Source: Betaproteobacteria bacterium
GTDB lineage: Bacteria > Pseudomonadota > Gammaproteobacteria > Burkholderiales > SG8-39
NCBI GenBank assembly: GCA_947467405.1
Contig: CANIIN010000230.1
Span: 1-5,382, forward strand
Direction of reading: 5' to 3'
Length of the DNA: 5,382 nucleotides
The position numbers and the translations under genes were made by a program. Positions 1-5,205 of the stretch are shown piece by piece; positions within the stretch are counted from its first letter, which is position 1, and the number at the start of each line of letters is the position of its first letter. The notes under the pieces are model-generated. The model did no database searches. It worked only from the letters and a program-made list of their open reading frames with translations, and was not told the DNA's origin.

Positions 1-406
1 AGGCCGCGCGCATCAAGGCGTAGGGGCCATGCAGCATGACATTGAGCACCTGGTCGACCGCCTCGTCGGCATGGTCGGTGAATTTTCCTGGGATCGAAAT
101 GCCGGCGTTGTTGACGAGGATGTCGAGCCGGCCCCAGGCCGCCACCGCCGCGCCAACCAGCGCTTGCGCTGCCGCTGGGTCGCTGACATCGCCGTGGTGG
201 GCGATCGCGAGGCCGCCGGCGGCGCGGATCTCGGCGACCACTCGATCGGCGACCGCGGAATCGCCGCCGCGGCCGTCAGGCCCGGCTCCGGTGTCGTTGA
301 CGACAACCTTGGCGCCCCGCGCTGCGAGCAGCAGCGCGTGTTGGCGGCCCAGGCCGACGCCTGCGCCTGTGACGATCGCGACCCGGTTGTCGAATCGAAT
401 GGTCAT
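1..406 (-). CDS. SDR family oxidoreductase, N-terminal part (3-hydroxyacyl-CoA dehydrogenase-like)
   Basis: Partial gene: 135 codons from an ATG at 406-404, running off the left edge of the window. It is a classical short-chain dehydrogenase with a Rossmann fold. Visible motifs are the nucleotide-binding TGAGVGLG (residues 13-20), an Asp at the end of strand 2 (N37-D38, which favours NAD(H) over NADP(H)), D73-V74, the structural NNAG (99-102) and the active-site-helix Asn122. The catalytic Tyr-x-x-x-Lys lies beyond the edge and was not seen. The N-terminus (RFDNRVAIVTGAG, then VVVND and VVAEIRAAGG) closely follows the pattern of the dehydrogenase domain of peroxisomal MFE-2/HSD17B4, so an (R)-3-hydroxyacyl-CoA or related alcohol substrate is likely. 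FabG-like or other SDR activity remains possible. It lies 172 bases downstream of livF on the same strand with its own good Shine-Dalgarno site, so it may belong to the transport operon or have its own promoter. SDR family call is firm; substrate is inferred. Confidence 0.92.
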   Translation of the reverse strand, partial: MTIRFDNRVAIVTGAGVGLGRQHALLLAARGAKVVVNDTGAGPDGRGGDSAVADRVVAEIRAAGGLAIAHHGDVSDPAAAQALVGAAVAAWGRLDILVNNAGISIPGKFTDHADEAVDQVLNVMLHGPYALMRAA

Positions 407-414
407 GGTGTTTG

Positions 415-420
415 TCTCCT
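415..420 (-). promoter_or_regulatory. Ribosome binding site of the SDR gene
   Basis: AGGAGA on the minus strand, 8 bases before the ATG at 406. It decides the start: another in-frame ATG lies 18 bases upstream (424-422), but using it would place this site inside the coding region and add six residues ahead of a normal SDR N-terminus. Confidence 0.75.
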
Positions 421-539
421 GCATGGATACATGGGTGGTCGCTCTTTTGTCGGGCTATTGCTCATTCGGGTCTTTGCCGACCCTGCGCTTTGTCTGTCGT
501 CATGCTGTTCTCCGAATCGCTCGCTGTCACTTCATGATC

Positions 540-563
540 CCGAGAGCGCAGCGTGCGACTCGG
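540..563 (-). terminator. Hairpin after livF, possible weak terminator or 3' end stabiliser
   Basis: Inverted repeat beginning 15 bases past the livF stop. The outer arms CCGAG/CTCGG (540-544 and 559-563) enclose inner arms CGCA/TGCG (547-550 and 554-557) around a 3-base loop, giving nine base pairs with a small 1x2 internal loop. No run of T follows on the minus strand (the next bases are GATCATGAAG), so it does not meet the definition of a rho-independent terminator. It may mark the 3' end of the transporter transcript or protect it from exonucleases, or it may be chance pairing in G+C-rich DNA. Confidence 0.25.
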
Positions 564-578
564 TCGTTTCGGGGGGTG

Positions 579-1301
579 TCAGCGTATCGCTGGTGTGCTT
601 TGTCCCATCATCGCGACGGCTGCGAGCTCGCGGTCGGCGAGTTGCGAGCGATCGCCGCGCGCGACGATCTCGCCTGCGCGCAGCGCGACGAATCGGTCGC
701 CCAGCCGCGCTGCGAAAGCGTGGTTCTGCTCGGCCAGCAGCACAGCCAGCCCCTGTGCGCGCAGCGAATCGATGATCTGGACCAGATGGTCGAGTGCGAC
801 CGGCGCCAGCCCTTGCGAGGGCTCGTCGAGCAGCAGCACCGACGGCCGGCGCGCGATCGCCACCGCGATCGCGAGTTGCTGCTGCTCGCCGCCGCTGAGC
901 ATCGCGGCCGACTGGGCGCGCCGCTGCTCCAGGATCGGAAAGCTCGAATACAGCTGGGCGAGCGCTGCGGCCCGCGGCGGCGACGCGAGCAAGCGCACGC
1001 CGATCTGCAGATTTTCCGCCACCGAGAGCGCGCCAAAGAGGTTGCGCCGGCCCTCGGGCACCAGCGACAGCCCCATGCGGGCGCGCCGACTTGCGGCGCG
1101 GCCTTGCAGTGCGTGCCCGTCGACGAAAATCTCGCCGCTCGACGCCACCGAGCCCGCGATCGCGCCCAGCGTCGAACTCTTGCCTGCGCCGTTCGGCCCG
1201 AGCAGCACCAGCACCTCGCCGCGCTCGACTTCCAGCGCGATGTTGCGGCACACGACGATGCGGCCGTGGCGTGCGCTGACCCCTGACAGTCGCAGCGTCA
1301 T
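579..1301 (-). CDS. livF: HAAT-family ABC transporter ATP-binding protein, LivF type
   Basis: A 240-residue cytoplasmic ATPase, the usual LivF length. It hydrolyses ATP to drive the LivH-LivM channel, paired with LivG. Motifs in order: Walker A GPNGAGKS (35-42), the LivF-typical Q-loop region VPEGRRNLF (81-89), intact signature LSGGEQQQ (135-142), Walker B VLLLDEP (155-161), then AEQN (190-193), where the switch histidine of most ABC proteins is a glutamine, as in E. coli LivF. The start is the ATG at 1301-1299, which overlaps the livG stop as ATGA. A GGGAG site inside the end of livG (1308-1312) lies 6 bases upstream and supports it. The frame stays open further upstream, but that extension lies inside livG and lacks a fitting N-terminus. 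It is the last gene of the overlapping set. Family assignment is firm; the true transport substrate is not known. Confidence 0.95.
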   Translation of the reverse strand: MTLRLSGVSARHGRIVVCRNIALEVERGEVLVLLGPNGAGKSSTLGAIAGSVASSGEIFVDGHALQGRAASRRARMGLSLVPEGRRNLFGALSVAENLQIGVRLLASPPRAAALAQLYSSFPILEQRRAQSAAMLSGGEQQQLAIAVAIARRPSVLLLDEPSQGLAPVALDHLVQIIDSLRAQGLAVLLAEQNHAFAARLGDRFVALRAGEIVARGDRSQLADRELAAVAMMGQSTPAIR

Positions 1302-2086
1302 TGCGTGCTCCCGGTGTCGCCGCGCTCGATGGCGCCGAGGTAGGCTTCGATCACGCCAGGGTCGCGTGCGACTTGCTCCGGCGCGCCCTCGCTGAGCACC
1401 TTGCCGAACTCGAGCACCGTGATCCTGTCGCACATCGACAGCACCAGAGAGAAATTGTGCTCGACCAGCAACACGCCGACGCCTGAGCTCGCAAGGGCGC
1501 GGATTTGCGCCGACAGAATGTCTTGTTCGGCCGCGCTCAGCCCGGCTGCGGGCTCGTCGAGCAGCAGGTAGCGCGCGCCGCTGGCGATTGCGCGCGCGAC
1601 CTCGACCAGCCGCACCAGACCCATGGACAAGGTGCCGACCGGCGCTTCGGCCTGTGCCGCCAGGCCGAAGCGCTCGAGCAGCGCATCGGCACGCAGCCCG
1701 ATCCGGCGCTCCTCGCGGCGCGCGCCTGGCAGGCCCGTGAGTGCGCCGAGAAAGCTCGCGCTCGACTGCACATAACAGCCGCACAGCACGGCGTCTCGCA
1801 CTGTCGACCGAGCGTCTTCGCGTGGCGTCTGGAAGGTCCGCGACAGCCCCGCTTTGACAATCGTCTGTGGTCCGGCACCGGTGATGTCGCGGCCGTCGAC
1901 CGTCACGCTGCCGCTGTCAGGGACGATGAAGCCGGTGATGCAGTTGAACAGCGTCGTCTTGCCCGAGCCGTTGCGCCCGATCAGGCCGGTGACGCGCCCA
2001 GGCTCGACGCTGATCGCCGCGTCGTCGAGTGCGTGCACCCCGCCGAATCGCTTGTGCATGCCGATGGCCTGCAGTCCTTTGCTCAT
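1298..2086 (-). CDS. livG: HAAT-family ABC transporter ATP-binding protein, LivG type
   Basis: A 262-residue ATPase, the second nucleotide-binding subunit of the importer. Motifs: Walker A GRNGSGKT (37-44), Q-loop glutamine in RTFQTP (Q86), the LivG/LivF-family insertion around residues 87-125, a signature written LSMGLVRLVEVARA (153-166), Walker B YLLLDEPAAGL (173-183), and the switch histidine in VEHN (H210). The C-terminus (PEQVARDPGVIEAYLG) matches the E. coli LivG ending. The signature is unusual: where E. coli LivG has AYGQQRRLE, here Gln-Gln is replaced by Leu-Val. The ATG at 2086-2084 overlaps the livM stop as ATGA, and the gene end overlaps the livF start in the same way. No strong Shine-Dalgarno precedes it, so translation probably depends on coupling to livM. 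The switch histidine identifies this as LivG rather than LivF. Confidence 0.94.
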   Translation of the reverse strand: MSKGLQAIGMHKRFGGVHALDDAAISVEPGRVTGLIGRNGSGKTTLFNCITGFIVPDSGSVTVDGRDITGAGPQTIVKAGLSRTFQTPREDARSTVRDAVLCGCYVQSSASFLGALTGLPGARREERRIGLRADALLERFGLAAQAEAPVGTLSMGLVRLVEVARAIASGARYLLLDEPAAGLSAAEQDILSAQIRALASSGVGVLLVEHNFSLVLSMCDRITVLEFGKVLSEGAPEQVARDPGVIEAYLGAIERGDTGSTQ

Positions 2087-3060
2087 GTCCGACGCTCGTC
2101 TTCTGGCGCAACCCGCGCTGGCTGCGGCACGATGGCGCGAAGCGCGCGTGCGAACCAGGGCTCGGCAATGCCCAGCAGCCCGTCGCGTGCGACGAGCAAG
2201 ATCAGGATCAGTGTGCCGCCGTAGAACAGACCTTGCAGTTCCTGCGCTGGCAGCATCCGCATCAGCACGCCCAACACGATCGCACCGACGACCGGTCCCA
2301 AGACGTAAGAGGCGCCACCGATCACGGCCATCAGCACGACCGAGATTGACAGGTGGGTGCCCAGGTCGCCCGGACCGACGTAACTCACATAGTGGGCATA
2401 CAGCCAACCGGCGACGCCGGCGAAGGCGGCCGACAGGCCGAATGCCGCGCTCGAGACTGCGACCACCGGCACGCCGTCGGCCATCGCCCGTGCGCGGTCG
2501 TGGCGCAGCGTGTTGAGCGCGCGGCCGAAGCGCGATGCGAGCAAGTTCTCGTAGAGCGCGATCACGATGACGATCACCAACAACACCAGCCAAAAGTATT
2601 CGCGCGGCGACGCTGCCCAGGCCAGCGGCGAAATCCCGCTCAGACCGACATAGCCGCCTGTCACGCTGTCCCAGGACCGGATCACGACCTCGACGATCGC
2701 GGCCAGCGAGAGTGTGGCGAGCGCGACCGCGAGCGGTTCGAGTCGAATCACCAGACGCGCCAGCAGATAGCCCAGCAGCGCGGGCAACATGATCGCCCCT
2801 GCGAGCCCGGCCAGCGGCGAGCCGCCATAGTGCACCGAGATGATCCCGGTCGCGTAAGCGCCGATCGCGGCGAAGGGCGCTTGCGCGAGCGAGAGCAGGC
2901 CGGCCTGGCCGAAGCTCAGGCCCACCGACAGCGCGATCAGCGCCTGGATCCCGATCACCACCGCCACGTCTATCCAGACCGGGTCGCGCAGCAGCAGCGC
3001 GAACAAGACCGCGATCAGCAGCGCGGCGGCGCTGTTCGCATGGTTGCGCAGCTGTTTCAT
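2083..3060 (-). CDS. livM: HAAT-family ABC transporter permease, LivM type
   Basis: A 325-residue inner-membrane permease that pairs with LivH to form the translocation path. Hydrophobic segments lie roughly at residues 12-24, 31-50, 55-74, 84-104, 110-127, 157-174, 200-222, 240-267 and 275-292. Family landmarks visible are the G-x-A-G-L-L-S-L block with IGAY (51-69), the ATLSL...TGGYVGLSGI stretch (115-143), and the cytoplasmic loop GRALNTLRHDRARAMADG (179-196) that contacts the ATPases and corresponds to the EAA loop. The usual SLGHAAF reads SLAQAPF here, so the common histidine is Gln60. Length suits the shorter LivM proteins; E. coli LivM is longer at its N-terminus. The ATG at 3060-3058 overlaps the livH stop as ATGA, and its own stop overlaps the livG start. 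No clear Shine-Dalgarno is present, which suggests translational coupling. Confidence 0.94.
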   Translation of the reverse strand: MKQLRNHANSAAALLIAVLFALLLRDPVWIDVAVVIGIQALIALSVGLSFGQAGLLSLAQAPFAAIGAYATGIISVHYGGSPLAGLAGAIMLPALLGYLLARLVIRLEPLAVALATLSLAAIVEVVIRSWDSVTGGYVGLSGISPLAWAASPREYFWLVLLVIVIVIALYENLLASRFGRALNTLRHDRARAMADGVPVVAVSSAAFGLSAAFAGVAGWLYAHYVSYVGPGDLGTHLSISVVLMAVIGGASYVLGPVVGAIVLGVLMRMLPAQELQGLFYGGTLILILLVARDGLLGIAEPWFARALRAIVPQPARVAPEDERRT

Positions 3061-3911
3061 GGCCGATACCCGGTGTAGCGCCCAGCGCCCAGCATGCCCA
3101 GCCCGAGCGTGAGCAGCACAACGAATTGCGGGATCAGTGCTGTCATCGCGCCCGACCCGTAGCCCGCGCTCAAGGCTTCGGCCACGCCGATCGCCAGGCC
3201 GCCCAAAAAGCCGCGTGCCGGATTGCTGACGCCGAAGACGATGGACGCGGCAAAGCCCGACAGCGTGAGCGACAAGCCTGCGGTGAAGTCTAGCCCCGAG
3301 CTGTAGAGGATCAACAGGCCGGCGATGCCGCCGAGCAAGCCGCCGGCGGCGAAGATCAGCGCTTGCACCGCGACGACGGGAATGCCGGCCAGCTCGGCGC
3401 CCTGTGCGTTGACGGCTGAAGCGCGCAGCATGCGCCCCAGGCCGGTGCCAAAGAGCAAGGCCGTCAAGCCCGCGAGCAGAGCGAGCCCGACCGCGAGGTT
3501 GATCGGGCCTTGGGGATTGATGCGGATGCCGGCGACCGTCCAGACCGCGTCCAGGCCCTGTCTGACGAAGGCCGTCGAGCCCCAGCTTGCGAGCACGATC
3601 GAGCCGATCGCCACGGCCAGGCCGAAGCTCGACAGTGCGATCATGATCGTGTCGTGGTGGCCGGCACGCTTGAGCAGCACGAACACCGCTGCCATCACCA
3701 AAGACGCCACGAGCGCGCCGGCCAGGCCGAGCAGTGCGCCCAGCGTGCCCCCGACGGTTGCGCCAATCGCCGCCGCGAGCAAGGCGTAAGCACCGACCGC
3801 GAAGTCGATCGTGCCCACCGTCACGAAGGCAAGGCTCATCGGCAGCGCGAGCAGGCCGTACATCGCGCCCAGAAACAGGCCGCGGATGACGTATTCGGTG
3901 AAGAGCAGCAC
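3057..3911 (-). CDS. livH: HAAT-family ABC transporter permease, LivH type
   Basis: A 284-residue inner-membrane permease, normal LivH length, partner of LivM. About eight hydrophobic segments run through residues 10-32, 38-53, 57-80, 88-110, 137-156, 180-205, 215-240 and 255-277. The N-terminal pattern (EYVIRGLFLGAMYGLLAL) and the ATPase-contact loop GRMLRASAVNAQGAELAGIP (159-178) are typical. The usual NFAHG element appears as DFAVG (36-40), with Asp for Asn and Val for His. The start is a GTG at 3911-3909, six bases after the stop of the binding-protein gene. The next ATG codons (residues 17 and 25) would remove the first membrane segment. The bases before GTG (AAGTAAGCCGCC) give only a poor Shine-Dalgarno, so initiation probably depends on ribosomes finishing the upstream gene. 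The stop overlaps livM as ATGA. Confidence 0.93.
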   Translation of the reverse strand: MLLFTEYVIRGLFLGAMYGLLALPMSLAFVTVGTIDFAVGAYALLAAAIGATVGGTLGALLGLAGALVASLVMAAVFVLLKRAGHHDTIMIALSSFGLAVAIGSIVLASWGSTAFVRQGLDAVWTVAGIRINPQGPINLAVGLALLAGLTALLFGTGLGRMLRASAVNAQGAELAGIPVVAVQALIFAAGGLLGGIAGLLILYSSGLDFTAGLSLTLSGFAASIVFGVSNPARGFLGGLAIGVAEALSAGYGSGAMTALIPQFVVLLTLGLGMLGAGRYTGYRP

Positions 3912-3917
3912 GGCGGC

Positions 3918-5078
3918 TTACTTGCGGGTGCGCAGTCGGCCGTTGGCGATCTCGGTGAACACCAGCGCATCCTCACGCCAGCCGTCGTGGTCGTCCTTGG
4001 TCCAGCAGCCTTTGCCTCGCGCATAGGCTTCGAGGCCGCAGAGGTTCTCCATCGCGTCACGCATCGACTGGCCGGTGATCTCGCCCTTGATCGATTTGGC
4101 CGCAGCGATCGCCGCGACGAGTCCATTGGTGCCGACCAGCTCGCCCCAGCCCTGCGGCACCTTGCCCGCAGCGCGCAACAGGTCAGACAGCTTCTTCTCG
4201 CCGGGCGACGGGTCGTAGACCAGGTTGCCGATGCTCAGCACCCTGAGGCCCTCGGCGCCAGCACCGACGCCGTCGACGAATGACTTCTGCGCCAGCCCTG
4301 AACTGCCGTAGATCGGCACGTTCAGGCCGACCTGGCGCGCTGCCTTGACGAAGCCAGCGCCCAGCGAGGCGACCGACACCTGCATGAAGATCGCCTGCGC
4401 ATTCGCCTCGCGCAGCTTGATCGCCTGCGCGGTCAGGTCGGTGGCCGTGTAAGGTGCCGGCGCCGAGCCGACAACCTGGATGCCCAGGCTTTGCGCGAGC
4501 TGCTCGGCGACGTCCACACCGGTCTTGCCGTAAGCGTCTTCTTGGTAGAACACGCCGATGCGCTTGTTGCCATCCTTGGCCGCGTCGGTGAGGATGGTGC
4601 GGATGTTCACAGCGTCCGACGGCGCGACGCGGAACACCCAGGGCAGGAAAGCGTTCTTCTTGTCGGTCGCCGCGATCGTGCCGACCGGCGCGAGCAGCGG
4701 CACCTTCAGTCGCATCGCGATCGGGCCGGCGGCGAGCACGTTGCCGCCAGTTCCTGCGCCGATGATCGCCACCACCTGGTCGCGCGAGACCAGCTGGTTC
4801 ACGCCGCGCCCGGCCTCTGCGGCATCGGTGCGGTCGTCGTAGAAGATCACTTGCACCGGTCTGCCGTTGACGCCGCCCTGGCTGTTGAGGTCCTCGAGCG
4901 CGACCGTGATCGCGTCTCGCTCGGGAATCCCAAAGACGGCCGCCGGGCCGCTCATCGACAGCAGCGCACCGATTTTCAGCGGCGCGACTTGTGCGAAGCT
5001 TGGCCAGGCGAGGGTCAGACCGAGGCAAGCGCAGATCGCCAAGCGACGCGTCACGGATGTGGTTTGATTCGATGTCAT
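3918..5078 (-). CDS. HAAT-family periplasmic substrate-binding protein (LivK-like)
   Basis: A 386-residue secreted binding protein of the type 1 periplasmic fold, which captures the ligand for the LivH-LivM channel. Residues 1-29 form a Sec signal peptide (Arg11-Arg12, hydrophobic LAICACLGLTLAW, probable cleavage after SFA at 27-29). There is no lipobox, so it should be soluble in the periplasm. Family landmarks are LKIGALLSMSGPAA (34-47), DDRTDAAEA (81-89), GAGTGGNVLAAGPIA (107-121), FRVAPSD (149-155), DAYG (181-184) and DDHDG (362-366). The mature part has exactly two cysteines, C347 and C358, which may form a disulfide. The ligand cannot be assigned: relatives bind Leu/Ile/Val, amides, aromatic acids or other small carboxylates, so I withhold the symbol livK. 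The ATG at 5078-5076 follows a CGGAGA site by a normal distance. It is the first gene of the five-gene transport set. Confidence 0.94.
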   Translation of the reverse strand: MTSNQTTSVTRRLAICACLGLTLAWPSFAQVAPLKIGALLSMSGPAAVFGIPERDAITVALEDLNSQGGVNGRPVQVIFYDDRTDAAEAGRGVNQLVSRDQVVAIIGAGTGGNVLAAGPIAMRLKVPLLAPVGTIAATDKKNAFLPWVFRVAPSDAVNIRTILTDAAKDGNKRIGVFYQEDAYGKTGVDVAEQLAQSLGIQVVGSAPAPYTATDLTAQAIKLREANAQAIFMQVSVASLGAGFVKAARQVGLNVPIYGSSGLAQKSFVDGVGAGAEGLRVLSIGNLVYDPSPGEKKLSDLLRAAGKVPQGWGELVGTNGLVAAIAAAKSIKGEITGQSMRDAMENLCGLEAYARGKGCWTKDDHDGWREDALVFTEIANGRLRTRK

Positions 5079-5084
5079 GTTTGT

Positions 5085-5088
5085 CTCC
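5085..5088 (-). promoter_or_regulatory. Ribosome binding site of the binding-protein gene
   Basis: GGAG on the minus strand, 6 bases before the ATG at 5078. The surrounding ten bases (GGAGACAAAC) are identical to those at the SDR gene start. This is the strongest site in the transporter operon, fitting the usual need for more binding protein than membrane subunits. Confidence 0.7.
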
Positions 5089-5097
5089 GACTGGTTA

Positions 5098-5118
5098 GAG
5101 CCTGTCCCGGCTCAGGCT
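5098..5118 (-). promoter_or_regulatory. Inverted repeat in the leader of the binding-protein gene
   Basis: Two mutually exclusive hairpins can form in the same bases about ten bases upstream of the Shine-Dalgarno. One pairs AGCCTG (5099-5104) with CAGGCT (5113-5118) around an 8-base loop. The other pairs the five bases at 5098-5102 with 5109-5113 around a 6-base loop. No T-run follows on the minus strand, so a terminator is unlikely. A transcribed leader structure or a protein-binding dyad are both possible; chance cannot be excluded. Confidence 0.3.
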
Positions 5119-5135
5119 TTCATGGGTAGCGAGCG

Positions 5136-5170
5136 GCGCATCCGGGATGGCGTCGTCTGTGGTGATGCGC
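5136..5170. promoter_or_regulatory. Nested dyad symmetry upstream of the binding-protein gene
   Basis: A perfect 7-base inverted repeat, GCGCATC (5136-5142) and GATGCGC (5164-5170), separated by 21 bases. A second dyad, CATCC-G-GGATG (5139-5149), overlaps its left arm. Such spacing could suit a dimeric regulator on DNA, but no regulator gene is in view, no promoter elements were recognised nearby and short G+C-rich repeats arise easily by chance. Confidence 0.25.
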
Positions 5171-5205
5171 TTGATGGCACACCGTCTGGTCTGTCTAAGC
5201 TGGCT

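Larger units (their letters stand above)
407..578 (-). other. livF-SDR intergenic region
   Basis: A 172-base gap between the livF stop and the SDR start, visibly less G+C-rich than the genes beside it. It holds the SDR ribosome binding site, a hairpin close to the livF stop (540-563) and a second, weaker inverted repeat, GGGTC/GACCC at 468-472 and 479-483 with a 6-base loop. No convincing -35/-10 promoter pair and no small gene with a credible start were found. It could be a read-through spacer within a longer operon or the site of a weak SDR promoter. Confidence 0.5.

Noticed and set aside
407..470. Sigma-70 promoter for the SDR gene
   Set aside because: No pair of -35 and -10 elements with acceptable match and spacing could be found by eye.
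468..483. GGGTC/GACCC hairpin in the livF-SDR spacer as a terminator
   Set aside because: Only five base pairs and no T-run on the minus strand.
36..1286. Long plus-strand open frame antisense to livF, livG end and the SDR
   Set aside because: It is rich in Arg, Ala, Pro and Ser, resembles no protein family, crosses three clear minus-strand genes and is expected in G+C-rich DNA opposite real genes.
1302..1784. Upstream extension of the livF reading frame
   Set aside because: The extension lies inside livG, has no ABC N-terminal sequence, and the ATGA overlap plus GGGAG site mark the ATG at 1301 as the start.
1505..2516. Plus-strand open frames opposite livG and livM
   Set aside because: Low-complexity Arg/Ala/Asp/Gln-rich translations with no start signal or domain, lying opposite genes with complete motif sets.
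201..4112. Six copies of the palindrome GCGATCGC (at 201, 648, 853, 865, 1156 and 4105), more than random expectation
   Set aside because: Five of the six encode Ala-Ile-Ala with the preferred GCG/GCC and ATC codons, so protein composition and codon use explain the excess; no regular spacing or intergenic copies were seen.
3510..4283. Plus-strand open frame spanning livH and the end of the binding-protein gene
   Set aside because: His/Arg/Gln-rich translation without recognisable domain; a shadow of the minus-strand genes.
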